From: Ischnura elegans
Taxonomy: Eukaryota > Arthropoda > Insecta > Odonata > Coenagrionidae
NCBI RefSeq assembly: GCF_921293095.1
Contig: NC_060251.1
Coordinates: forward strand, 38,421,644-38,485,643
DNA: 64,000 nt
Direction: 5' to 3'
In this document: piece after piece, positions 33,401 through 40,699 of the stretch
Numbering within the stretch: position 1 is the first letter of the stretch
Layout: the number at the start of each line of letters is the position of its first letter
Notes under the pieces: model-generated
Databases searched by the model: none
Told to the model about the DNA's origin: nothing
Seen by the model: only the letters and a program-made list of their open reading frames with translations
Position numbers and translations under genes: made by a program

Positions 33401-34494
33401 TGAAGATATTCGTCGAATAACGGTAACGAACGGGAAGAAGAGAGAGGTCTCGTCACGTCCCATTAGTGCATAGCGTCCGATACATTGCGTATTTAATTTT
33501 TTTTCTGGGTTCCAGTTGACTTGCGCTACATTTTAATACTGTATTAAGTTCAAATGAATGTCTGTCTTCACCCCTCCCGCTAATATTTTTGTTGACTCAT
33601 TGAATTTATCGACTGGAGAAGTATTTTTGTGAGACATGGCACACGGGCGATATATCGGACGCTATGCACTAATGGGTTAATTAAATAAGACGGATAATCA
33701 AGGATATATGAGTGAGTTAGAAACCAAGGAGTACAAGTGATTTTTGTTTCCAAACAGAATTATATACAGAAATTAGCTAGAGAAAACAAAACGTGAAAAC
33801 TAGATACTTAGTAGTGCATTTGATTTTTCACACAATGTCAGCACAGAACAGAGACTCGCTCGTATCCCTTGGCTACCAAGTTTTTGTATACATCTTCTAT
33901 CAATTTCTGTACCTCACTCTGGTTGGAAAATAATTCACTGGTACCCCTTGGCTTCTCACCCCCTCAAATCTAGTAACTTGGCATAGATAATAATCATTTG
34001 ATAAAGTTATAAAATTGCAGATTGATGCATATTTTTACCAAACTGGTATTATATTAGCTCTTTAATTTTTTTAAGTTTTTATATGAATTAATATTCGCTG
34101 TTGTATATAATTATTCCTATTTAAATTTTTAAGGCAAAAAATATTTTCATTGGGTGAATGGAAAAGATAATTTATCCTTTAAAATTTCTGAATAATACGG
34201 AACTAGGGAAAAGTGATTGCCAAAGGATGGTGGCGTAAAGCATTTGGGGGCCTGTTCTTTGTGCACTTGTCCTGGACATCTTCTCTAAATAGCCTTTGGA
34301 GTAAATGACATTGGGTTTGGAGATTTGCTTGCCTCAATTATCTGTGAAAATAGGTCCGGAGTGGGCTTCGCCACGGATGAAGAATATTGGTCCCCTTCCA
34401 CTACCTCAGCGTAGCCAAAGACAATGGCGAGGAGCAGGCACATTGCTCGAAACAAAGTATTTTGCAAAAATGAACCTTCATTGTCTTCATCCAT
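12295..34494 (-). CDS. PLB1-like secreted GDSL lipase, gene 2, interrupted by nested gene 3
   Basis: Proposed structure: complement(12295..12455, 12747..12933, 16035..16189, 18224..18383, 18992..19218, 20193..20463, 34333..34494), 1323 bases, 440 residues plus stop. Motifs: signal peptide in exon 1, IGDSLTAG (Ser118), GHND (Asn229), and ECFH (Glu376, His379) where the family has DCFH. The C-terminus ends EGYQ with no membrane anchor. No exon 1 lies between exon 2 (20463) and gene 3. The only candidate is at 34494-34333, leaving a 13.9 kb intron 1 that holds the whole of gene 3 in antisense orientation. Unit 2 sequence stops at about 21424 and resumes at about 33964 at the same point of the ancestral intron, which argues for one split gene. 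Its exon 1 donor is GC rather than GT. Whether the long intron is still spliced is unknown. Confidence 0.8.
12747..12933 (-). CDS. PLB1-like gene 2, exon 6 (block V)
   Basis: 187 bases. TLSGRYEGREDFAVTFQPF, then WTKECFHLNQRG. The histidine of the catalytic DxxH block is kept but Asp is replaced by Glu. Acceptor ATTAAAG, donor ACAG|GTAATT. Confidence 0.87.
13171..14149. mobile_element. Long-TIR element in intron 5 of gene 2
   Basis: Left CAGGTTGGAGAAATGTTGTG and right CTCCAACCT; the inner inverted arms TCGAAAACGCACCATTTTTA (from 13573) and its complement (14047-14066) are perfect. A shared orthologous copy in unit 4 (44237-45146) has GTGGAGGAAATTTGTG on the left and CAATTTTTCTCCACCCTG on the right, so the insertion predates the duplication. 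About 320 bases at 13220-13540 are inserted in the left arm of this copy. Confidence 0.55.
14290..15088. mobile_element. pogo/Tigger-like nonautonomous DNA transposon
   Basis: Left CAGTGGAACTTGGTTAATTC, right GAATTATTCAGGTTCCACGG (inverted match), flanked by TA on each side (14288-14289 and 15089-15090). Repeated TCGAATTA motifs inside are typical of pogo ends. No transposase seen. Absent from the aligned position in unit 4 (about 45298). Confidence 0.75.
15813..15952 (-). repeat. tRNA-derived SINE with 10-base target duplication
   Basis: Flanked by GAATGTTAAA at 15803-15812 and 15953-15962. The aligned sites in unit 1 (about 280) and unit 4 (about 46220) are empty. Contains the minus-strand tRNA-like head. 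In intron 5 of gene 2, so it inserted after the duplication. Confidence 0.75.
16035..16189 (-). CDS. PLB1-like gene 2, exon 5
   Basis: 155 bases, DPTISARIPSSLTCEVI to AVEEEL. Nearly identical to exon 5 of gene 1. Acceptor TTTTCCAG, donor CTG|GTAATT. Confidence 0.85.
16313..16895. repeat. Direct repeat in intron 4 of gene 2
   Basis: 16313-16495 is repeated at 16735-16895 (CTTAGCCTTCATCAGAAACG onward). Units 1 and 4 have a single copy, so this is a local duplication in unit 2. Confidence 0.6.
16964..17240. repeat. Dispersed repeat, unit 2 copy
   Basis: Shares CAGAAGGTAGGGGGTAGGTA-type start and the GGTTATTCTTGGTATACAGCC stretch (split here to limit length) with 46856-47150. The unit 4 copy begins CAGGGTGTTTCAGGAGGG, which looks like a DNA-transposon end. 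Absent from unit 1. Confidence 0.4.
17380..17589 (+). pseudogene. Possible LINE 3' coding remnant
   Basis: A 69-codon open frame with YLWNEKKD and CRKWDKIPTDVKNCISAKIF resembles the C-terminal W.SLP..I...S...F end of non-LTR reverse transcriptases. The aligned stretch in unit 1 (1080-1290) has stops. Weak assignment. Confidence 0.3.
18224..18383 (-). CDS. PLB1-like gene 2, exon 4 (GHND block)
   Basis: 160 bases beginning LLTILIGHNDLCSYHC, ending VNLLSIL. Acceptor TCATATAG, donor TTTTAG|GTGAGA. Confidence 0.85.
18992..19218 (-). CDS. PLB1-like gene 2, exon 3
   Basis: 227 bases, GVGTWREITTLPNLIKIFNP to NNDWK. Acceptor GAACAG, donor AAG|GTAATC. The open frame runs past the donor into the intron, but the paralogs fix the border. 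Confidence 0.87.
20193..20463 (-). CDS. PLB1-like gene 2, exon 2 (catalytic Ser)
   Basis: 271 bases, DTRNLRYPQNNPYREPIQDR, VIAAIGDSLTAG and RGVSMTGG. Acceptor CAACAACAG, donor GGAG|GTGAGA. Frame fully open. Confidence 0.9.
20616..20693. repeat. Near-perfect 36-base-arm hairpin in intron 1 of gene 2
   Basis: Arms 20616-20651 and 20658-20693, one mismatch, six-base loop ATGAAA. It lies in an insertion (about 20620-20726) flanked by GATTATAGAATG and GATAATAGAATG, and absent from the aligned introns of genes 1 and 4. Confidence 0.8.
20889..21116. mobile_element. MITE with TTAAGGCC termini, copy 2
   Basis: Left TTAAGGCCGTTTTACACGGG, right CGTGTAAAACTGCCGTTA, in intron 1 of gene 2. Same family as 4761-5126, with one internal module. 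Confidence 0.6.
21642..21649 (+). promoter_or_regulatory. Candidate TATA box of gene 3
   Basis: TATAAAAG, 279 bases before the gene 3 start codon. A second candidate TATAAAT lies at 21726-21732. Either would give a leader of roughly 170-255 bases. Judged from sequence only. Confidence 0.35.
21928..22074 (+). CDS. PLB1-like gene 3, exon 1 (signal peptide)
   Basis: 49 codons from ATG at 21928, signal peptide then SSLLQNWEQRYYDFSLRLAR, ending at CTGCCG|GTAAGT. It lies in a locally GC- and CpG-richer stretch than the rest of the gene. Confidence 0.9.
21928..30499 (+). CDS. PLB1-like secreted GDSL lipase, gene 3 (complete, nested in gene 2)
   Basis: Join(21928..22074, 23768..24035, 27606..27832, 27922..28081, 28204..28358, 29222..29408, 30339..30499): 1305 bases, 434 residues plus TGA. 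All borders are GT-AG and the phases match the other paralogs. Residues 1-20 are a typical signal peptide (MKLAPALGCLLVAVVGLCEA). TLGDSIS gives the nucleophile Ser112. Block III reads GQNN (221-224) instead of GxND. DCFH gives Asp370 and His373. The protein ends CHQ, without the C-terminal membrane segment of vertebrate PLB1 and with only one lipase domain. It is clearly more diverged than genes 1, 2 and 4 are from each other, and its introns and flanks are not homologous to theirs. It lies on the opposite strand inside intron 1 of gene 2. Expected role: extracellular or gut lumen phospholipid or glycerolipid hydrolysis. Confidence 0.92.
23085..23283 (+). repeat. tRNA-derived SINE, second family, in intron 1 of gene 3
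   Basis: B-box GGTTCGAGTCC at 23142-23152, then TCCAGGGCATGGATGTTCAT and an A-rich end ATTAAAAAAATAAATA. Same family as the minus copy near 52870-53080. Confidence 0.6.
23768..24035 (+). CDS. PLB1-like gene 3, exon 2 (catalytic Ser)
   Basis: 268 bases, three fewer than in the paralogs. DPSEWWKILQDRIP, then LRPGDIDVIMTLGDSIS and RGVSFVGG. Acceptor CCCTAACAG, donor GGAG|GTGAGA. Confidence 0.92.
25544..26008 (+). repeat. Pair of tRNA-derived SINE copies in direct order
   Basis: Copy 1 at 25544-25706 with TAAACTGGCTAAAGCACTGG and B-box GGTTCGAATCT (25590-25600). Copy 2 at 25862-26008 lacks about 20 bases before TTCGAATCCCG. Both continue into CACCGTGGC.AGTCCCGGT.TACTTAAAT. Confidence 0.6.
27178..27260. 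repeat. AT-rich palindrome with direct repeat
   Basis: ATCGATTATATATCTGAGT (27219-27237) pairs perfectly with 27242-27260 across a four-base loop. The left arm plus centre is also repeated directly 41 bases upstream (27178-27204). Confidence 0.75.
27606..27832 (+). CDS. PLB1-like gene 3, exon 3
   Basis: 227 bases, GEKTWREYTTLPNILKEFN to MEEDWK. Acceptor CTTTTTCAG, donor AAG|GTGACC. Confidence 0.92.
27922..28081 (+). CDS. PLB1-like gene 3, exon 4 (GQNN block)
   Basis: 160 bases, LINILIGQNNICSYYC to FVNLISIV. The usual GxND motif reads GQNN. Acceptor TTCCTACAG, donor GTAG|GTATGT. Intron 3 before it is only 89 bases. Confidence 0.9.
28204..28358 (+). CDS. PLB1-like gene 3, exon 5
   Basis: 155 bases, DTTLTARYPGSRACEILRP to YQKKEEEL. 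Acceptor TTCAACAG, donor CTG|GTATTA. The open frame continues beyond the donor into the intron and a MITE; that is not coding. Confidence 0.9.
28388..28671. mobile_element. hAT-type MITE in intron 5 of gene 3
   Basis: 284 bases, flanked by an exact 8-base duplication ATTAATAT (28380-28387, 28672-28679). Ends CAGTAAAGTAACTA and TAGTTACGCCACTG. G-rich left and C-rich right interiors (CTTTGGGGGATGGGGG). Confidence 0.8.
29222..29408 (+). CDS. PLB1-like gene 3, exon 6 (Asp/His of the triad)
   Basis: 187 bases, ASDDRYKNKEDFTVVWQPF, then LTADCFHLNQRG holding Asp370 and His373. Acceptor GATTTGCAG, donor TTAG|GTAAGA. Confidence 0.92.
30339..30499 (+). CDS. PLB1-like gene 3, exon 7 and stop
   Basis: 161 bases, VARILWNNMLEPVGNKTMTL through ENPYLFTEK-type C-terminal region to HKHCHQ and TGA at 30497-30499. 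Acceptor CATTTGCAG. Confidence 0.9.
30764..30769 (+). terminator. Candidate polyadenylation signal, gene 3
   Basis: First AATAAA downstream of the gene 3 stop, 265 bases after TGA. Confidence 0.4.
30912..31172. mobile_element. hAT-type MITE downstream of gene 3
   Basis: Same family as 28388-28671: AATGGCGTAACTAGGAATAT at left, GGTATGCCACTG at right, with a near-exact target duplication TCCTATCA/TCCTAACA. Contains a run of 16 G (31133-31148). Confidence 0.7.
31173..33458. other. Spacer downstream of gene 3, inside the insertion
   Basis: No supported gene. 31560-31700 is GC-rich (CCGCGCCCCGCGCGCGTAGC). A possible MITE has inverted 15-base ends AAAATAATTGGTTCA at 31906-31920 and 32337-32351. 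Confidence 0.4.
33459..33676. mobile_element. 218-base MITE with 24-base perfect inverted ends
   Basis: Ends CCCATTAGTGCATAGCGTCC and its complement. The right flank is TTAA and the CCC end recalls piggyBac, but the left flank (ACGT) does not match, so the superfamily is uncertain. Confidence 0.65.
33709..33974. mobile_element. Foldback MITE at the right border of the insertion
   Basis: Arms of about 70 bases: left GAGTTAGAAACCAAGGAGTA (33713 on), right in reverse complement GGGTGAGAAGCCAAGGGGTA. Its outer end is the terminus that also stands at 21425-21441. Confidence 0.55.
34333..34494 (-). CDS. PLB1-like gene 2, exon 1 (signal peptide), displaced by the insertion
   Basis: 162 bases, 54 codons: MDEDNEGSFLQNTLFRAMC, then LLLAIVFGYAEVVEGD and finally FSQIIE. 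Clear homolog of exon 1 of genes 1 (6955-7116) and 4 (58500-58661), including the flanks. The donor is GAG|GCAAGC, so a GC-AG intron. No other exon 2 lies nearby on this strand; the next one downstream is 20193-20463. Confidence 0.7.
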
Positions 34495-34612
34495 GGCCCG
34501 CTTCTCGCTCCGTTGTAGTTGTAATCGCTCCGTTAGGAAGCTGTGGTTCTACCAAATTTCACCGCTGATATCCAACTGGTGCTGCAAGGAAGGTACTGCA
34601 AAAAAACCTGGA

Positions 34613-34621
34613 TTTTATATA
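34613..34621 (-). promoter_or_regulatory. Candidate TATA box of gene 2
   Basis: TATATAAAA on the minus strand, about 120 bases before the exon 1 start codon at 34494. The aligned position is eroded in gene 1 (near 7225) and partly in gene 4 (near 58770). Confidence 0.35.
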
Positions 34622-35702
34622 CTGAAATGACTAAATCAAGGTTTATTCGAAATATTGTTTATCACCATGATGCTGCGTTGCATTTCTCGTAGATTTAGAT
34701 TTAAACACCATGGTCATGCATATATGTGACAAGTGTTAACTATCACGCGAGAATTTACACATTGCATTAGTTCAAGAGTTTTAAATATAGTTACATATAA
34801 CAACCCACAACAAATGAGTTCAACAAATACTACTTGCATATCATGCTGTTGGTACTAGTGGAAACTTTATTTCGTAGGCGTAATATTAGTGGGAAGAGGT
34901 ACTGCAAAACACACGTGGACTATATTTACTGAAATTATTAAGTCTAGGTTAATTCGAAATATTAGTTATCACCATGATGCTTTAAATACCGCATGTTGAC
35001 GGATTATTAATACGTTGACTTCATGATATGCACTGTATTACGTATCACGTAGATTTAGGTTCAAACAATGACTCATGCATATATGTGAAAAGAGTAAACT
35101 ATCAACAAGAATTTACACAATACATTCATTCAAGAGGCACATATTATATTCCGCAACATATGAGTACAACAAAAATACTTGAATATCATCCTGTTAGTAG
35201 TACTGGAAATTTTGTTTCGTTAACATTGGTATTATTTATTTGTAGTTTTTTTATGAAAATTCCCGGTTTTACATCCACAATAATACTTTCAGTCATTTAT
35301 ATTGTGTTAAGAAGGGTTTATTTTTTACCATACCTCATGCAGTGCGTTTGTGTGATTTATGGTTATTGGAAAGTAATGCGTGCAAATGGATGAGTTCACC
35401 TCCCAAGCATCCATCTCCCCTTTAAACAGAAGGACTGCGTCAGAAGGATTCTATTGTGGAAAGCTTATACACCGAGTGATAGTTATTAATATAAGTTGAT
35501 AGCATGCTTGGATAGCATCTAGCAAAAGAATTACCGCAGACGAATGAAAGAGAAAATAAAATTAATGAGCAAAGCGGAAAGAGAAAAAACATGCTTAAAG
35601 TTGACATGAATTCCCATGAGAAAAAAATCATCATTCATGAGAATTACTCATTTATTTCGGATGAAATTCACTCATTAACACAATCTTTTGCTTTTGGATA
35701 TC

Positions 35703-35802
35703 TGAGTCATGGATGGCGTAGTGGTCTGCGCGTCGACCGGAAAGTCAAAGGTCCGTGGTTCGATTTCCGGTTTCTGGGACATTTTTTCTCTTGTCGATTC
35801 CT
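35703..35802 (+). repeat. tRNA-derived SINE, fragment
   Basis: GATGGCGTAGTGGTCTGCGC, then GGTTCGATTTCCGG and a TTTTTTCTC tail region. Short open frames over it are not genes. Confidence 0.55.
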
Positions 35803-36590
35803 GTTCCTCATCGCTGTTCACGCGTCAGGCTTCGAAATATTACAAATGCTTAAAGTCGTTTTTGCGAGTGGAGACGTTAATTGAATCAATATTAACTATC
35901 AATCGAATAAATTGACCGAATTTACATTCTACGTATATTTAGGTAAAAAATACAATGCAACATGCATGTATGTGATAAGTGTTAACTATGACCAATATTT
36001 TACATCATGCATTCGTTCAAGAGTTAACAATAAGACCCAAAGCTACACACATCCCATAAATAAAGGTGCATTAGTAAACTATGTCCATATCATCCTGTTA
36101 GTACTTCTGCTAACTTTATTTCGTAAAAGTTGATTGGGAAATAAAATAAATAGATAAATTACCTGGATAATGAAAACTACCCGACGCATGCCCAGGTTTC
36201 GAATCGCGTAGAAAACGTCACCCATAATTTTGCGCTCATGCCGGAATGAGAATTTCCTAATTGCGAAGCTAATGCGGAAATTGGTGGCTTTTAGCAAAAT
36301 GAAAAGTGAGTGAATTAACATTTTGGAAGTTTATGCACACACGAAATGAAGGTAAGACTTCATGCTATTATCAGCGCCTTTGATTTCAAATTCTGGGCCG
36401 GTTTCTATAAGCCAGTATTAACCAGCTAAGCCAAGCCTAAACGACATAAAATACCTGTATAGAGCCTGATAGGTGAAACAGGTCATGATAGCCAATAAAG
36501 GTGTAGAGAACTAATGTTGATTATTAGAGGTAGCTTCCCAAAATGGGTCGCGTTCCATTGATAGTACTTATGGTGAGATTCCGCAATATA

Positions 36591-37195
36591 CAGTGTGTCC
36601 CAAAAAGAATGACCCGATTTTAAATAAAATTATTTATTAGGAAGAAGGGCTTAACATCAACATATTGTATACTAAATTACTCACAAAAGACAAAAGTTTA
36701 TAAAAAGCCATCATAAAAGTTCAATATGTCCTCCATTGGCTGCGCGGAATACATCTAGCCGATAGCTGAATTCATCCCAAACTGAGCGTAAGGTGTCTCT
36801 GTCACTTAAGCTACAGCAGCTGATATTCTTGTTTTTAGTTCATCAACGTCACGAGGTAAGAGAGGAACGTAATCACGCTGTTAAACGTTTCCCAAAAGGA
36901 AAAAATCGCATGGTATTATGTCGGGGGACTTAGGAGGCTAAGAGTGTTAAGCCTGGTCTCGCGGTCCTGTACGTCATCTTCAGCGATACTGGCTGCACCT
37001 TATTGTTAGACCTAATTGTTAGACCAATGGTCTAAGGGTTGCACGCTCCACATCAGTGCTCGTAGAGACATTCAGCGGATTTTTCTAAAAATCTAAACAA
37101 TGCCGATCACATCTGGCGCTGTTTCGCTTGCCTAGTGACATTTGTTGCAATATTATTACAAGTTAAAATCGGGTCATTCTTTTTGGGACAGACTG
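36591..37195. mobile_element. mariner-like element, decayed
   Basis: 33-base inverted ends with one mismatch (CAGTGTGTCCCAAAAAGAAT at left, its near complement at right), flanked by TA. 605 bases. Interrupts unit 2 sequence that is continuous in unit 4 near 61630. Confidence 0.8.
36715..36940 (-). pseudogene. mariner/IS630-type transposase C-terminal remnant
   Basis: The minus strand reads SPDIIPCDFFLLGNV, a stop, RDYVPLLPRDVDELKTRIS and further stops. SPD..PCDFFL is the block holding the third catalytic residue of Tc1/mariner transposases. The N-terminal half and the other acidic residues are missing. Confidence 0.65.
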
Positions 37196-37300
37196 TATTT
37201 TTGGAGGTCTCCAGTGAGCTACAATGGATTTAGCCACTTGTATTTAAAGGTTAGATCACATACCTTTAAGGGAGCTCTTAGTAATACAAAATGGTCCAAC

Positions 37301-40300
37301 CTGCTTCCTGCATCGACCAATTGGATGTGCCCGAATGTACTATGCACTGACCTGCCTAACTGTTCAATCCATCATGCGTCTTCATAGCTAGCCTATGTGC
37401 TTCTTTCTACTGTATCTGCTGCAGACTGTGAACGAGAAAAGATCTTATCCCGAGTTTATTTAAATAATCACCTCCCACTTTGAATAGTTTCATCTTTATA
37501 TGGTAGACTTATTCACGCATTATTTCGCACGTGACCTATGCTAGGTGAGTAAAGTCACGTGTTGAGTATTCAGGTGTTCAGAGACCGCTGATAACTTCGC
37601 AGTTTCTAACTGAACGTTTACAAATTAGTACGCGTCTTTTGGCATCCTGAGTGAAATCATCTTTGGGCAGAGCACTTGCCGTTTCAGTATCTATCTTATC
37701 CGTTGAGTTATCCTTATCCGTGATCATTGACACTTGCAGAGAAGTACGAGGTCACGCTTAGGTACACACATCGAAGGAATATGCCGCTTTGCTATGAGAG
37801 AAAAACCTTGAATGCATGAAGCGAATAAAGCGATACATTCGACAAGGATTTCTGAGAGAAGTGCCGTATTTAGCTGTCTTTTTAAGTAATTTTTTTTAAA
37901 TAAAGTAAATTAAATTTTTCAAGATTTTATAATAAAGAATTATCTTCAGTTAATGCATTGTTTGAATTAATTAAAAATTATTTAAGAAGATAATTTTTTA
38001 AAAAAGAAACATTTATTTAAAGTAAAAGTATTGCATGTAAATTTAGTAAGCGCGAGTCTAGGGTAACCACGAGGTGTCCCGAAATAATTTTGAATCTAAA
38101 AAAGATTCTGCAGAATTATGGAGACAAAATAAATCGCTTTCCCAATATCCTCTAAATTTATTTTAACTTCAACCAAAACGTCCGAGTGGACTACCGTAAT
38201 AAGGTCAGTACAGCTTTGTATCTTTTGGGCGTGAGGAGGTAGGTGGATACAAAACAAATTCTTTTCGCATAAGTTATTGAGGCTAAAATTCAAAATCCGG
38301 TTGGCACAGAATTATTTGATTCTTATATTTTAAGTTTGTACTTCTTCCAGGAATTAGAGTCGAATGTAGCGCCATTTACTTTCTACTTAGGCAATTTGCA
38401 ATTATTTAGAGAATTTAAATGATGTAAAATAAAAATTATAATGTACTCTAGAATAACGTAACGGTGGATTCGTATCCTACGCTACTGAATAAAGTTGCGA
38501 AAAAGTGCCATCTCTCAATTATGAAGCCACGCTTAATCTTGTTCGTACATTTTTTCATTAAAATTTAGAGTTCATCCTGTTAAAGTTGCCATGGTATTTT
38601 TCTGTTTATTTTTGGATTGCGCTTAAGCGTACCCGGCAGGGGGCAGGAGGGGGCAGCTGACCCCCTTTGAAGCTATAGTACATCTAGTTCAAAAGAAATT
38701 TTTGAAAAAAATTCTTGAAATCCTTGAAAAGTGATAATGGTATTAAACATCTAATTATGGTTAAAATATTTTTTGCGAGCAAATGCTTTAAAAAAACAAT
38801 AAATCGCTGTCATAATTTTCTTGAAACTTTGGTTTAATAACTTTTTCTTTGTTACAGCTTGAACGACCACGGCTTGCCCCCCTTTAACTTTGATCCTGGG
38901 ATTGCAAAAAAATTCTGGAACAAAGATTTAATTTATTGTTGCCTAAGGAACAGAGCTCATTTTCCGCAATCAATTGTATGCTTTATGGAAATTTTTTTAT
39001 AGAGAAATAATTTTTTTTTCCTTTCTATGCACAAAATCCTTCCCTTTGCACTGGTGTTGAGTCTGTATTTGTGAATAAAACGGAATCGATAGTAGCTGCG
39101 ACCTTCGTGACGTCTGTTATAGCGGCACCGAGTTAAGACTATTCCAATTCCAGAGCTGCCCGCAATCGATTCTCTTGACCATGTATCGCTTGCCTTAACG
39201 AGACATATATCCTTAAATGTCGGTGGAAGTATCCTTTCGAAAGAGTTGAAAACGTTCTCCTGAAGTCAAAACTCTCTCCTGCGACGGGTTTCTTTGACTT
39301 CTCGACTAACCTGAAAAATATTTATCATGAAGTATTGACGGATGAAAAACGCGGGGGTAAAGGTTGAGTAAATCATTATAAAGGTATGAGCCATTCAAGA
39401 TAGCTTTAAACGGAGCATTTCGTCCATCAACCCGGCCTGGTGTTTATCTCATGATATTTATTGCACGAGGAATGGCGATGTGGTTCCAAAGATCGCACTG
39501 GCGAGTCCGGTCGCGGCGCAGCCGCAGCGAGTTTACCATCACCCCTAGGCGGCGAAGCCGTAGCCCAGGGAGGGACTGTTAATCCGTTCTCAGGAACATG
39601 CCTGCGATGCTAGCCAGGGAGGGCGCTGCCTATTCCCCCCTGACTTTGCGGGGAGTTTGGGGGCGAGGATACGAGTAACGGCGAAGTCGTTCCGAGGAGA
39701 ATGCCGCGTTAGGCGTTAACCTTTCCCCCTGGCTACTCTTGTGCTAAAATTTATTTACTTTCAAAAACCAGAATCCTTGCCCCAAGGCCCCTAGGTACTT
39801 GGTACTCAAAATTGAATTTTTTGGGCTGTAAAAACTATTCCGATTAGAAATATGCGAGTATGGACCGTAGGGGCCGAAATTTCGTTTATTTTGGCGTATA
39901 TGTCCGAAAATTCGTTGTTGCAGTTGTCGAATATATGTGCGAGAGGAGAGCTCCGAGACAACCTTAAAGCGCTGTTAAAATCCTCGAAATTCGCAAAACT
40001 GTCTTAACCTCCCTGACCGTGATCTACTACTGGTAAGTAACCCACCAGCCTCCCGACCAAACCGTCGCATTTGTCCCTGTCCTATATCCGCCACTGTCCC
40101 TAGTGTATAGAGTCCACGCAGTCCATACCCTCCGTTATATTCGCTTACCTCCGACGAAGGCGATTCCTCTGTGGTCGGTGAAGAATCCAAGGGGTGCTAG
40201 TTCCCTGGCCGATGCCGCAGCTGATAGGGAATCACCCAGAATCATAATCACATCGGTTAACTCCCCGTCAGAGTTGGTAGACGCTCGCGTGAGACCTGCG

Positions 40301-40330
40301 ATATATATATATATATATATATATATGGGT
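37301..40330. other. Spacer between unit 2 and the retroelement cluster
   Basis: No supported gene. Very AT-rich at 37860-38040. A strikingly GC-rich stretch lies at 39480-39740 (GGCGAAGCCGTAGCCCAGGG). An AT microsatellite ends it. Confidence 0.4.
40301..40326. repeat. (AT)13 microsatellite
   Basis: Uninterrupted AT dinucleotide run of 26 bases, directly beside the LINE endonuclease fragment. Confidence 0.95.
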
Positions 40331-40359
40331 TCATCTTCGTTTTGATCGTTTATTTATTT

Positions 40360-40612
40360 CGGTTTTATCTCTTTCATTTCGGTTTCCTAATCCATATTTT
40401 CTAATTATCATTCCATCTTGTCCTTCGTCGACAACCGCATTCCAGTCTCCAAAAATATTATGATTTTCTTCCCCTCTTATATGTTTTATAACTTCCATTA
40501 TATCTTGGTAGACATCTTCTACTTCTTCATCTTCATAATCTGATCTAGTCTTGTAAACCTGCACCACTACAGCAGCAATGGGTTGAGCTTCTTTCTTCAC
40601 CATTACTATCAT
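40360..40612 (-). pseudogene. LINE apurinic-type endonuclease fragment
   Basis: Reads VVVQVYKTRSDYEDEEVEDV, IFGDWNAVVDEGQDG and KYGLGNRNERD. GDWNA is the conserved endonuclease/exonuclease/phosphatase motif of non-LTR retrotransposons. It loses frame after NERD. Possibly the same family as the element at 62290-64000, whose endonuclease is outside the window. Confidence 0.6.
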
Positions 40613-40699
40613 TTCATTAAACTATTTTCCCTTGCACCCCGGTGCTCTTTCTGTACGATTTAGCGAACATCTGTGCTTCAATTTGTAACTTATAAAACA

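Larger units (their letters stand above)
21425..33963. mobile_element. 12.5 kb insertion carrying gene 3, bounded by inverted termini
   Basis: Begins with GGGGGTGAGAAGCCAAG (21425-21441) and ends with its exact reverse complement (33947-33963). On either side lies unit 2 intron 1 sequence that is contiguous in units 1 and 4. The flanks overlap the same few ancestral bases (left CTTAAATG, right TCTAGTAA), which fits a decayed short target duplication. The right terminus belongs to a foldback MITE at about 33709-33974. The left junction keeps only the outer 17-19 bases of that family. Confidence 0.6.
33964..37300. repeat. Segmental duplication unit 2, right part (gene 2 exon 1 and upstream)
   Basis: Homology to units 1 and 4 resumes at GGCATAGATAATAA (33980), the position directly following the left break in unit 1 (about 5600). 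It continues through exon 1 and upstream DNA; 36330-37300 matches 61400-61700, apart from the mariner inserted in unit 2. Confidence 0.75.

Noticed and set aside
33150-33456. Overlapping open frames on both strands
   Set aside because: Short, mutually overlapping, no recognisable domain and next to a MITE. Chance frames.
34333-34494. Reading the signal-peptide exon as an orphan pseudogene fragment
   Set aside because: The 54-codon frame is intact, same length and phase as the exons of genes 1 and 4, and its flank is the exact continuation of the interrupted gene 2 intron. Assignment to gene 2 is the simpler reading, though transcript support is lacking.
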